64,000 nt of DNA from REEB95 sp963762425 (GTDB lineage: Bacteria; Pseudomonadota; Alphaproteobacteria; ATCC43930; CGMCC-115725), in assembly GCA_963762425.1 (NCBI GenBank), contig CAVXKY010000009.1, positions 1-64,000 of the forward strand, in the 5' to 3' direction. Made by a program: the position numbers and the translations under genes. The notes below the pieces were generated by a model. The model made no database searches. It was not told the DNA's origin and was given only the letters and a program-made list of their open reading frames with translations. Below, in pieces: positions 46,323-53,664 of the stretch (position 1 is the stretch's first letter; each line of letters starts with the position of its first letter).

Positions 46323-47253
46323 TCAACGAGCGGGATACGCCTCGCGCGGCTCGTCGATTCCTTCCGGGTCCTGGTGGATGATGATCTCGGCCCGGGGAAA
46401 GGCCTCGCGGATACTCGCCTCGACCTCGTCGGATATGCGGTGCGCCTCGATCAGCCTGATGCCGCCATCCATCTCGATATGGAGCTGGATGAAGGAATTG
46501 GGCCCGGATGCCCGCGTCTTCAGATCGTGCACCGCGCGCACCTTGGGATGTTTGAGCGCGATCTGGCGGATGCGCGCGCGTTCCTCGTCGGGCAGTTCCT
46601 CGTCCATGAGATGCACGATCGCCTTCCGCGCCACCTGCCAGGCGCCCCAGATGATCCACAATCCGATAAGGCCGCCGAAGATCGGGTCGATCGGCGAGAT
46701 AACCCAGTTCGGTGGTGAGCAGCAGCGAGACGATCACCGCCAGGTTCAAGACCAGATCGGCGCGGTAATGGAAGGCATCGACGCGGATCGCCAGCGAGCC
46801 GGTGCGGCGCACCACGGTGCGCTGATAGGCCAGCAGCGCGAGCGTGACGGCCACGGCGAAGCCCATCACCGCCAGGCCGATTTCGCTGTTGACCACCGGC
46901 GAAGGCCGCAACAGATGCTGCGCCGCCTGCACCAGCAGCAGCACCGCCGAGCCGGCGATGAAGGCGGATTGGCCGAGGCTGGCCAGCGGTTCGGCCTTGC
47001 CGTGGCCGAAACGGTGCTCGCGGTCGGGCGGCGTCAGCGCCTGGCGCACCGCGATCAGATTGACCAGCGAGGCGGCCCCGTCCAACAGGGAATCGATCAG
47101 GCTCGACAGCAGGCTCACCGAATCCGTGGCGAACCAGGCGCCGAGCTTCACCACCACCAGCAGCACCGCCACCGCCAGCGAGGCGTAGGTCGCCCGCCGC
47201 ATCAAGGCGCCGACGCGCGCGCTGCTTTCCTGATGTGATCCGGCGAGCGTCAT
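46323..47253 (-). pseudogene. Cation diffusion facilitator (CDF) metal efflux transporter, frameshifted
   Basis: Exports divalent metals (Zn, Fe or Cd) in exchange for protons. The N-terminal TM domain (ATYASLAVAVLLVVVKLGAWFATDSVSLLSSLIDSLLDG onwards) has the SLIDSLLDG site-A Asp pair and HRFGHGKAEPLASLGQS, as in FieF. The frame breaks at about 46690-46700 after ELGYLA. The next frame reads IDPIFGGLIGLWIIWGAWQVARKAIVHLMDEELP and the C-terminal cytosolic domain (AVHDLKTRASGPNSFIQLHIEMDGG). One base restores about 310 residues. The ATG overlaps the pdxH stop. Confidence 0.9.
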
Positions 47254-47834
47254 GGGAACAGCCGCCCGCTCTGCCAGCCCTTGCCCGCGCGCCGGTACAG
47301 CAGCCGGTCGTGCAGGCGGTTGGGCTTGTGCTCCCAGAATTCGATCGCTTCCGGCACCAGCCGGAAGCCCGACCAGTTGGGCGGGCGCGGCACCGGCCCT
47401 CCGCCGAAGCGCTTCCCGGCCTCGGCGACGCGCGCCTCGAGCACGGCGCGGCTTTCCAGCGCCGCCGATTGCAGCGAGGCCCAGGCGGCGATCTGGCTTT
47501 CGCGCGGGCGGGTGGCGAAATAGGCGTCGGCCTCTTCATCGGCGACCCGCTCGACCCGGCCTTCGATCCGCACCTGGCGGCCGAGCGATTTCCAGTGGAA
47601 CAGCAACGCCGCGTTGGGCTGATGCTCGAGCTCGCGGGCCTTGCGGCTGTCGAGATTGGTGTAGAACACGAACCCCTTCGCATCGGCGGCTTTCAACAAC
47701 ACCATGCGCGCCGAAGGCCCCTCGGCCGAGGCCGTGGCGAGCGTCATCGCTTCGGCTTCGGGTTCGCGCGCCTTGGCTTCGGCGAACCAGCGGCCGAATT
47801 GCTCGAAGGGTAGCTGATAATCAATCGCACTCAC
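47250..47834 (-). CDS. pdxH: Pyridoxamine 5'-phosphate oxidase
   Basis: FMN enzyme oxidising PNP/PMP to pyridoxal phosphate. 194 residues from a GTG at 47834 (MSAIDYQLPFEQFGRWFAEAK) with GAGG 7 bases upstream; the longer open frame to 47963 is not family-like. FMN and PLP contacts are in ARMVLLKAADAKGFVFYTNLDSRKARELE, and the C-terminal signature is KPNRLHDRLLYRR. It sits directly upstream of and overlaps the CDF transporter gene (TGA/ATG). Confidence 0.93.
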   Translation of the reverse strand: MSAIDYQLPFEQFGRWFAEAKAREPEAEAMTLATASAEGPSARMVLLKAADAKGFVFYTNLDSRKARELEHQPNAALLFHWKSLGRQVRIEGRVERVADEEADAYFATRPRESQIAAWASLQSAALESRAVLEARVAEAGKRFGGGPVPRPPNWSGFRLVPEAIEFWEHKPNRLHDRLLYRRAGKGWQSGRLFP

Positions 47835-47956
47835 GAGGCATCCTCGACGCCGGGGGCAGACGGGCGCCACCATAAGCCGGTTGGAGAATTTTTCCAGCTT
47901 GGGCGAAGGCCAGAACCTATGGTGTCGCGTTTTGACGCTGCATGGGCATCTTGCGT

Positions 47957-48006
47957 CCTTCACCCTTCGTCCTTCGACAGGCTCAGGACGAGGGCTCAGG
48001 GTGAGG
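47957..48006. repeat. Intergenic palindrome (CCTTCGACAGGCTCAGGACG type)
   Basis: CCTTCACCCTTCGTCCTTCG...CAGGACGAGGGCTCAGGGTGAGG forms a long imperfect hairpin, centred on CGACAGGCTC. This class of interspersed palindrome is common in alphaproteobacterial intergenic DNA. It lies between pdxH and the OmpA gene, 60 bp from a second, unrelated palindrome. Confidence 0.7.
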
Positions 48007-48073
48007 AAACATTGGTGATGGCATTAAGAAAAAAGCGTCTCATGCCGAGAAGCGCCCGTGAGCGATCAAAATT

Positions 48074-48123
48074 CACCCCCACCCCTCCCTCCCCCTTCAA
48101 GGGGGAGGGTTAGGGAGGGGGTG
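48074..48123. repeat. Intergenic palindrome (CACCCCC...CCCTT/AAGGG...GGGGGTG)
   Basis: A near-perfect inverted repeat of C-rich and G-rich arms (CACCCCCACCCCTCCCTCCC and its complement GGGAGGGTTAGGGAGGGGGTG, given in parts) with a TTCAA centre. The G-rich arm has four G-runs and could fold as a G-quadruplex. This palindrome type is known as an interspersed element in alphaproteobacteria. Confidence 0.7.
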
Positions 48124-48167
48124 CTAAAGCGCTTCATCCAGCGCTCAAGGTGAAAGGCACCCGGCGG

Positions 48168-48208
48168 ACAAAAAAGAGACCCGGGGTCTCAGCCCACGGG
48201 CCTCTTTC
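48168..48208 (-). terminator. Intrinsic terminator of the OmpA gene
   Basis: On the minus strand, downstream of the OmpA stop, AAGAGGCCCG and CGGGTCTCTT pair over 10 bp (one G-U) around a 13-base loop. A run of six T follows (A-run 48170-48175 on the plus strand). A classic rho-independent terminator. Confidence 0.75.
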
Positions 48209-48234
48209 TCTCTCGCGCTTCTCTTGTCCCGGAA

Positions 48235-49302
48235 TTAGGGGATATTGATTTCCACCCGGCGATTCTGCGGCTCGCGCGCGGTCGTGGGCACGCGCGGATC
48301 TTCCTTGCCGCGCCAGTTGGCGTCGATCTCGCTCGCCGGCACGCCAAGCTGAACCAGGCTGTCCCGCACCGTGATGGCGCGGCGGCGCGACAGGTCGAGA
48401 TTGTAGCGCTGCGAACCGGTAAGGTCGGTGTAGCCGGTCAGTTCGATGTGCGTCGCGCCGTTCTGCTGGAAGGCGATGGCGGCCTGCTGCACCACCTGCT
48501 GGCCTTCTTGCGTAAGCGTGGCTTGGTTGAAATCGAAGAACACGATGAAGACCTGCGGCGCCGGCGCGGGCGCGGGCGCGGGCGGCGGCGGCTGATAGAC
48601 CACCGGCGCCGGCGCGGGCGGCGGCGGCGCGGTCGGCACGCCGAAATACCAGGTCAGGCCCGCCAGCACGTTGTGGCTCTCGTTCTTCAGGCCGAGCCTG
48701 CCGCCCGGCGCATAGTTGAAGGACGGGTCGACGGTGGCGAAATAGCGGTATTGCAATCCCAAGGTGAGTTGGTCGGTGAGATTGAAATTGACGCCCACCA
48801 TGGGCTGATAGGCGAAGACCAGATCCGAGGAATTGCTCTGCAGCGCGCCGCCCCGGTTGACGTTGTCGAGCGTGACATAGGACGCGCCGACGCCCATGCC
48901 GACATAGGGCACGATGAAGGTGCCGGTGCGCATATCCCAGATGAAGTTGACCATGCCGGCGGTGTTGTGCACCTCGCCGCTGACCTGCGTGCTGGTGACG
49001 TTGTTGAGATCGATCGACTTGATGCCCGAATTGCTGAAATCCAGGCCCAGCTCGACCCGCAGCTGGTCGAACTTCCAGCCCAGCGCGCCGCCGACCAGAT
49101 AACCCTCGCCCTGTTGGGAGGTGTAGCTCGCGCCGCCGGTGGTGTAGCCGGCCATGTCGTTCATGTGCGACCAGCCGCCCTCGCCCCGGATGTAGAGGCC
49201 GTCCGGACCGGTGCCCGGCGAACCGTAGGTCTGCGCCACGGCCGGCAATGCGGCGAGCGCGCTCAGGGCAAGGCCCCAAAGTGCGGCGCGGACGAATTTC
49301 AT
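48235..49302 (-). CDS. OmpA-family outer-membrane protein
   Basis: 355 residues. The signal peptide (MKFVRAALWGLALSALAALPAVAQ) is followed by an eight-strand beta-barrel (about 25-225), a Pro/Ala-rich linker (APAPVVYQPPPPAPAPAPAP) and an OmpA_C peptidoglycan-binding domain. The latter shows FFDFNQATLTQEGQQVV, GYTDLTGSQRYNLDLSRRRA and REPQNRRVEINIP. It anchors the outer membrane to the cell wall. It ends in a good terminator (48168-48208). Confidence 0.93.
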   Translation of the reverse strand: MKFVRAALWGLALSALAALPAVAQTYGSPGTGPDGLYIRGEGGWSHMNDMAGYTTGGASYTSQQGEGYLVGGALGWKFDQLRVELGLDFSNSGIKSIDLNNVTSTQVSGEVHNTAGMVNFIWDMRTGTFIVPYVGMGVGASYVTLDNVNRGGALQSNSSDLVFAYQPMVGVNFNLTDQLTLGLQYRYFATVDPSFNYAPGGRLGLKNESHNVLAGLTWYFGVPTAPPPPAPAPVVYQPPPPAPAPAPAPQVFIVFFDFNQATLTQEGQQVVQQAAIAFQQNGATHIELTGYTDLTGSQRYNLDLSRRRAITVRDSLVQLGVPASEIDANWRGKEDPRVPTTAREPQNRRVEINIP

Positions 49303-49457
49303 CTCAACCTCCTCGGACCGCCGCGGTTTTTGCGGATGATCGGCAAGAAATTATTATCGGTTAACCGCGGGGGTCACAAGTATTTAGTTAATTTCTTTAT
49401 GTAAAAACTGGATTTATCCATGTAAAGATATGTCAAATACTGAGATAGATATTAAAT

Positions 49458-49485
49458 CAGGCCGTAATTACTTCGTTACGGCCTG
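49458..49485. repeat. Perfect 10-bp hairpin upstream of the IS element
   Basis: CAGGCCGTAA (49458-49467), an 8-base loop and TTACGGCCTG (49476-49485) form a perfect stem. It lies 42 bp outside the left end of the IS1595-family element and 156 bp upstream of the OmpA start. It could be a terminator or a regulatory hairpin. No U-tract follows on either strand. Confidence 0.55.
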
Positions 49486-49519
49486 TCAATATTTCCGACA
49501 ATGCGGGGGCCGGGCGGTG

Positions 49520-49527
49520 ATTATCTT
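49520..49527. repeat. Target-site duplication, left copy
   Basis: ATTATCTT immediately outside the left inverted repeat. It pairs with ATTCTCTT at 52011-52018 (7 of 8 identical). Confidence 0.75.
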
Positions 49528-49550
49528 GGCAATTATATACTTGACAAAAG
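49528..49550 (+). repeat. Left terminal inverted repeat
   Basis: 23 bp beginning GGCAATTATATAC and ending TTGACAAAAG. It matches the right repeat at 21 of 23 positions and includes the -35 box of the transposase promoter. Confidence 0.9.
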
Positions 49551-49569
49551 CGATACCAGGGCTTAGATT
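49541..49569 (+). promoter_or_regulatory. Transposase promoter (-35 inside the left TIR)
   Basis: A consensus -35 TTGACA (49541-49546) is followed by a 17-base spacer and TAGATT (49564-49569), matching the TATAAT consensus at four of six positions. The transposase AGGGAG ribosome site (49581-49586) and ATG (49594) follow. The -35 lies within the inverted repeat. Confidence 0.65.
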
Positions 49570-49593
49570 TAAGGCCATAGAGGGAGATTTGCT

Positions 49594-50540
49594 ATGGCCG
49601 ACCTACAGAACCCGATCTTTCAGGACGAAGAAGCCGCCAGGGCCGCACTAGAAGCGGTGATCTGGCCGCGTGGTCCGGTGTGCCCGCATTGCGGATCGGT
49701 AGAGCGAATTGCCAAGGTTGAGGGCAAGAAGCACCGCCCCGGCCTCTACTACTGCAACGAGTGCAAGGGCACGTTCACGGTCACAGTCGGCACCGCTTTC
49801 GAGCGTTCTAAAATCCCCCTGTCTAAGTGGTGGCTCGCTTCGCATCTCATGGGGTCGAGCAAGAAAGGCGTGTCGGCCCATCAGCTCCATCGTTCGCTCG
49901 GTGTGACTTACAAAACGGCGTGGTTTATGGCGCACCGTTTGCGCGAAGCCATGCGCGTTAATAACCCCGATCCGATTGGCGGACAGAACAAGGTGGTTGA
50001 AGCCGACGAAACATACATGGGCGGAAAGGATAAGAACAAACACGCGAACAAGCGCTTGCGTGGTCGCTGGATGATCGAAAGGCCCGCAGTGGTTTCCTTA
50101 GTTGAGCGTGGCGGCGAAGTGCGTTCGAGCCATATTGCCGATGTAGGCGCAAACACTCTGGGAAAAGTGCTGCATAAGAACATTGATAGCCGCACTTATC
50201 TCATGACGGACGAACTAGCGGCCTACCAGCCAATCGGTAAGGGATTTGCTGGTCATGATACGGTTCACCATACCGCTGGCCAATATGTGAAGCGCGGCGG
50301 CTTCACTCATACAAACACCGTCGAGAATTTCTTCTCGATCATGAAGCGCGGAGTTTACGGAACCTATCACCACATCAGCCAGCAGCACCTTATGCGCTAT
50401 CTGGCCGAGTTTGATTTAGGTTCAACAATCGCTCTGCCCTAGGCGTGAGCGATGCAGAGCGCGCCGTGAAGCTAGTCAAAGGCATTAGTGGGAAGCGCCT
50501 GACTTATCGGCGGACTAGTGAAGGGCGCGCAAGCCTCTAG
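49594..50540 (+). pseudogene. IS1595-family (ISXO2-like) transposase, frameshifted near C-terminus
   Basis: Cuts and rejoins the element ends. An N-terminal zinc finger (CPHCGS...YYCNECKG, about 30-55) and the ISXO2-like DDE/N domain are present. The first Asp is in VVEADETYMGGKDKNKHANK, the second in TYLMTDELAAY, and the third position in HTNTVENFFSIMKRGVYGTY. The frame ends early at 50442 as EFDLGSTIALP. Adding one base at the TTT near 50418 gives EFDFRFNNRSALGVSDAERAV onwards to TAG at 50540, the normal family C-terminus. The missing tail may or may not be needed. Confidence 0.92.
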
Positions 50541-50698
50541 GACGAAGCGCCGCCTTTCAAAGGTCGCCGCGATCCTGTCTTTGTTGGATTCGACCGGCGA
50601 CTAGCTTTCGGCTTACCCTTCAATGGTCTATGCGGCTTATGAGGCATCTGGGCCAAACGGCCCATGATGCGCTTTGCTTCGTCCAATGATTCGCTCAT
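50537..50698 (-). CDS. Small basic protein, 53 aa (IS passenger)
   Basis: MSESLDEAKRIMGRLAQMPHKPHRPLKGKPKASRR and a Lys/Arg-rich tail. Pro/Lys/Arg-rich, likely nucleic-acid binding by charge only. Its stop overlaps the true transposase stop by 4 bp on the opposite strand. Similar small basic reading frames sit next to ISXO2-like transposases, to my recollection. The start has no clear ribosome site. Confidence 0.5.
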   Translation of the reverse strand: MSESLDEAKRIMGRLAQMPHKPHRPLKGKPKASRRSNPTKTGSRRPLKGGASS

Positions 50699-50712
50699 GG
50701 GGGGATTATAGC

Positions 50713-51246
50713 ATGACTGATAACAATGTTTATGCCCCAACTGGGTTTCAAATAATGGCCTTTGGGCAAATAATACAAACATTTGCGCGGACCGAAACGT
50801 TATGGGCAGCGATGGTCGCAAAACTTATAAACTGCACCATGGATCATTCGTTTGTTCTTATGTCGGGCTTATCTTTTCGAGCAAAAAAGAACGCTGTAAC
50901 TTCACTAATTCATCACGTTTCTATTTCGGCCACTCAAAAAGAGCGAATTATTTGGTTTGTCTCTCAGGTCGCCAAACATAGCCGCCTTCGAAACTCAATC
51001 GCCCATCATGTTTGGGTGACGGGGACGCGCCCCAAAAGTATCAAGCCCTCATATTTCGACATTATGGGTGGTAAGGGAGAAATTATCGGAGATGACGACG
51101 AGGAGGTGGATTACACGGATGAAGATTTAGAAATTGCCGCAGACGAACTCTCAACCCTTTACAATGATTTTCTCGCTTATCTCTTATCGGAAAACTTAAT
51201 TGATCCTCCTGATAAAACAGCCTTTACGAGTTCCACTACCTCATAA
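50713..51246 (+). CDS. HEPN-like protein, 177 aa (IS passenger)
   Basis: From the ATG at 50713, with GGGGGGA about 8 bases upstream. All-helical sequence: FGQIIQTFARTETLWAAMVAKLI, a second helix pair, then HSRLRNSIAHHVWVTG. RNSIAH fits the R-x(4)-H signature of HEPN domains, which include many RNases in toxin-antitoxin and defence systems. After an acidic loop (GDDDEEVDYTDEDLE) come the last helices. The HEPN assignment is inferred from motif and helix pattern. Low-GC codon use unlike the chromosome. The 3' end overlaps a minus-strand gene by 70 bp. Confidence 0.65.
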   Translation: MTDNNVYAPTGFQIMAFGQIIQTFARTETLWAAMVAKLINCTMDHSFVLMSGLSFRAKKNAVTSLIHHVSISATQKERIIWFVSQVAKHSRLRNSIAHHVWVTGTRPKSIKPSYFDIMGGKGEIIGDDDEEVDYTDEDLEIAADELSTLYNDFLAYLLSENLIDPPDKTAFTSSTTS

Positions 51247-51359
51247 TCAGGTGGCATACCACCTTCTAAATAATCCCATTTTTTCAGCCACGCCCTAACG
51301 GCGCGGTTCCCCGCCTCCATCATCTCGGGCATGATCTCATTTTGAGGAAGGAGTTTCAT
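51177..51359 (-). CDS. Hypothetical protein, 60 aa (IS passenger)
   Basis: MKLLPQNEIMPEMMEAGNRAVRAWLKKWDYLEGG followed by PDYEVVELVKAVLSGG. Soluble, helical, unrecognised. Its ATG immediately follows the stop of the gene upstream (TAG-ATG), so translation is probably coupled. It overlaps the end of the HEPN-like gene on the other strand. Confidence 0.5.
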   Translation of the reverse strand: MKLLPQNEIMPEMMEAGNRAVRAWLKKWDYLEGGMPPDYEVVELVKAVLSGGSIKFSDKR

Positions 51360-51902
51360 CTACAAGACCCAAAATGTCAGGTGAGCTTCTTTCCCAACCT
51401 TCAGAAGTTTTTTAATTTTATATATCTGTTCTCCACAAAAGATCACCGCGTTCACAACATAATCACCTTCGGGTAATTCCTTAAAGCCGCCTTGTGCGCG
51501 AGCATCAACGACATAGGCGGTCCCCTTTTCAAAATGAATAACAGTCAACCCAATAGTTCGCCCTGGGAATGCGCGTACCATTAGACCCGACTCTCTTAGG
51601 GCGGAATTATGGAGCGAGCCGGAAATATCTTTTGCGACAAATAGGTTCGATCCTTGTTGCTGAATATCGAAAAAAGCACTCACATCACCAACTTCCCTCA
51701 CAACTCTGATAAATTTCAAAAAGCGATTTTTGATTGGCCTATTTTTGACAGTTATAAAAAGGGATTTCCCATCTGGTCCCGTGTATTCATCCTCCCCAAG
51801 GTCGAGTTTGGGACGACCGAAAAACATCTGAAAAACCGTGGGGAGAGCCATGAGGCCCAGCCCTAATGCAACAACGCTGATGACGATCCCGGCGACTTCC
51901 AT
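51360..51902 (-). CDS. Hypothetical single-TM protein, 180 aa (IS passenger)
   Basis: MEVAGIVISVVALGLGLMALPTVFQMFFGRPKLDLG is one N-terminal membrane helix. A cytoplasmic or periplasmic beta-rich domain follows (SLFITVKNRPIKNRFLKFIRVVREVG, later GDYVVNAVIFCGEQIYKIKKLLKVGKEA). Unrecognised. AT-rich and with codon use unlike the chromosome. It ends 1 base before the 60-residue gene and sits about 100 bp from the right end of the element. Confidence 0.7.
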   Translation of the reverse strand: MEVAGIVISVVALGLGLMALPTVFQMFFGRPKLDLGEDEYTGPDGKSLFITVKNRPIKNRFLKFIRVVREVGDVSAFFDIQQQGSNLFVAKDISGSLHNSALRESGLMVRAFPGRTIGLTVIHFEKGTAYVVDARAQGGFKELPEGDYVVNAVIFCGEQIYKIKKLLKVGKEAHLTFWVL

Positions 51903-51987
51903 TTCAGCCTCCTAGTCCCTGGCCATTCTTGGCGGGGAACTGCAGGCCAAAAAGATAGCAGGCCAGCAGGCACATCATATACACCCT

Positions 51988-52010
51988 CTTTTGTCATGTA
52001 TATAACTGCC
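51988..52010 (-). repeat. Right terminal inverted repeat
   Basis: 23 bp reading CTTTTGTCATGTATATAACTGCC on the plus strand in two parts (CTTTTGTCATG, TATATAACTGCC). Its complement matches the left repeat at 21 of 23 positions. Confidence 0.9.
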
Positions 52011-52018
52011 ATTCTCTT
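52011..52018. repeat. Target-site duplication, right copy
   Basis: ATTCTCTT immediately outside the right inverted repeat, 7 of 8 identical to the left copy ATTATCTT. Confidence 0.75.
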
Positions 52019-52136
52019 GGCAGTTATGGATTTGAAAAAGCGCCGCGTAGCACGGCCGTCGCCCGAACCGAGAGCGACGGCGTCGTGCGAAGCAGAGAAC
52101 GCGTAGCACCTGACGTGCGAAGCAGAGAAGAAGAGA

Positions 52137-52769
52137 CTACGGCGCGACGCCGAGGCGAGCCATGGCCTCCTTGGCAAAAGAGTTGTTCGGATCGAGTTGC
52201 AGCGCTTGGCGATAATCGGCCAGGGCTTGGTCGCGCCGGCCAAGCTGCTCGTAAATCTCGCCCCGGGTCTCGATGCTGTCGCCGTCGTTGGGCGCCAGCG
52301 TCACGGCCTTCTCGGCGTCGGGCAGGCCGTTCGCGTCCTCGCCTTTGCGGTGATAGGCCCAGGCGCGATAATTATAGGCACTGGCATAATCGGGCTTGAG
52401 CTTGATCGCCTGGGTGTAATCGGCGATCGCCTGGTCGAACAGGCGCTTGCCGACATAGTTGGCGCCGCGCTCGAAAAACGCCGCGGGGAAATCGGGCTTG
52501 ATTTTAATCGCCTGGGTGTAATCGGCGATCGCCTGGTCGTATTCGCGGCCGCCTTGGGCGTTGGCGCGATAGTAGTAGGCGTTGGCCAGTTCCGCGGTCG
52601 AAAGCCGCCCGCTTTGGATCAATTGGGTGCAATGGCCGACCCGCGCCTCGGGAGGAACGGCCGCGCCCGAGCCCGTGCCCGAGCAACGCTCCCATTCCGG
52701 GGATGGCGCTTGCGCCCAGGCCGGCAACGCGGCCAGCGCCAAGGCTAATCCGAACAAAATCCAACGCAT
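52137..52769 (-). CDS. TPR-repeat periplasmic protein
   Basis: 210 residues. The signal peptide (MRWILFGLALALAALPAWAQA) precedes four tetratricopeptide-like repeats (YDQAIADYTQAIKIKPD, FDQAIADYTQAIKLKPD, a third, RRDQALADYRQALQLDP). Likely protein-protein scaffold in the periplasm. The DNA between this gene and the IS right end has two copies of GTGCGAAGCAGAGAA and of GCGTAGCAC that may form a terminator-like structure. Confidence 0.88.
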   Translation of the reverse strand: MRWILFGLALALAALPAWAQAPSPEWERCSGTGSGAAVPPEARVGHCTQLIQSGRLSTAELANAYYYRANAQGGREYDQAIADYTQAIKIKPDFPAAFFERGANYVGKRLFDQAIADYTQAIKLKPDYASAYNYRAWAYHRKGEDANGLPDAEKAVTLAPNDGDSIETRGEIYEQLGRRDQALADYRQALQLDPNNSFAKEAMARLGVAP

Positions 52770-52819
52770 GACTCCCCCCCCTTATTGGTTGATCTCGCCG
52801 GTCGAAGCGAGCCTTGCCG

Positions 52820-53659
52820 TTATCTTACCACTTCGAGCGCGCGGCAGGCTTCGGGCAATGGCGGCGGAACGCGCGGCGGCTGCGGTTCCTTCGGCCGGCT
52901 CAGTTCGGCTTTCCACCAATCGAACGTGGCCTGGTCGCAGCCCTCGCCTTCCGGCACCGGCGCCTGTTGCACGCAAAGCGGCGAATCCGCCGGGCAAACG
53001 AGCCGCACGTGGAAATGCTCGTCATGCCCGTACCAGGGGCGGATGCGGCGCAGCCAGGAAATGTTGCCCGATCGGGCGCCGCCCACGCCCTGGCACAGGG
53101 CCTGTTTGATCGCGGGATGGACGAAGATGCGGTCGACTTGCGGATCGCTCGCCGCCAGGCGCAGCAATTGCACCTGGCGCGGACCGAAGCGGGCGGGATC
53201 GATGGCACTGGCATCGGGCAGGATCATCGAGGGCAGATCGACGGTCTCGCGCGCTTCCGGGGCCAAGGCGGGCTTGGGATCGAGGTTGAACCAGATATCG
53301 ACGTCGACGCCGTTCTGGTGGCTCACATGCATCTCGGGCAAGGGGCCGCCGCGCGGCTGCGACATGTCGCCGACATAGAACGGGGCCAGGCCCGCCTCAT
53401 GCGCGCGCCGTCCCAGCCTTTCGACGAAATCCACGGTTTCGGGATGGCTGAAATAGCGCCGCCGGCCGACATGGATCGCCTGATAGCCAACGCCGTCGAA
53501 CGGCAACGCCACCGCCCCGGCGATGCAGCCATCGCCCGGGCCGCCGATCACCCGCGCCGGCCCGGGCGAAGGCAATGTCGTGTCACTCCAGGATGAAGCA
53601 AAAGCGGAAGGCGCGACCAGCATCGCGGCGAATGCCCAAGCTATGAAGCGGCGTTTCAT
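52820..53659 (-). CDS. mepA: Penicillin-insensitive murein endopeptidase
   Basis: Zinc LAS-type endopeptidase that cuts peptidoglycan cross-links in the periplasm. 279 residues. The signal peptide (MKRRFIAWAFAAMLVAPSAFAS) is followed by MHVSHQNGVDVDIWFNL (His and Asp ligands) and RPWYGHDEHFHVRLVCP (HxH). Cys residues in CQG, CP and CVQ may form disulfides. The ATG at 53659 is 6 bp after the MFS stop, so the two are an operon. Confidence 0.92.
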   Translation of the reverse strand: MKRRFIAWAFAAMLVAPSAFASSWSDTTLPSPGPARVIGGPGDGCIAGAVALPFDGVGYQAIHVGRRRYFSHPETVDFVERLGRRAHEAGLAPFYVGDMSQPRGGPLPEMHVSHQNGVDVDIWFNLDPKPALAPEARETVDLPSMILPDASAIDPARFGPRQVQLLRLAASDPQVDRIFVHPAIKQALCQGVGGARSGNISWLRRIRPWYGHDEHFHVRLVCPADSPLCVQQAPVPEGEGCDQATFDWWKAELSRPKEPQPPRVPPPLPEACRALEVVR

Positions 53660-53664
53660 GTCCC

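Larger units (their letters stand above)
49528..52010 (+). mobile_element. IS1595-family transposable element with passenger genes
   Basis: The element is 2,483 bp. The left end (GGCAATTATATAC-T-TGACAAAAG) and the complement of the right end (GGCAGTTATATAC-A-TGACAAAAG) are 23-bp terminal inverted repeats with two mismatches. It is flanked by ATTATCTT (49520-49527) and ATTCTCTT (52011-52018), a probable 8-bp target duplication with one difference; 8 bp is the IS1595-family size. Inside lie an ISXO2-like transposase (frameshifted near its end) and four small genes in both orientations. Passenger genes are known in some IS1595 elements. The whole block is visibly AT-richer than its surroundings. 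Confidence 0.9.

Noticed and set aside
48074..48123. C/G-rich palindrome as a CRISPR repeat or terminator
   Set aside because: Single copy with no spacers, so not CRISPR. No U-tract, and a proper terminator for the OmpA gene is found at 48168-48208.
49430..49651. 73-codon open frame before the transposase
   Set aside because: It overlaps the hairpin, left inverted repeat and transposase start, and encodes no recognisable protein.
52062..52135. Repeated GCGTAGCAC/GTGCGAAGCAGAGAA units as a small RNA or CRISPR
   Set aside because: Only two imperfect copies; more likely a local duplication forming a transcription-end hairpin.
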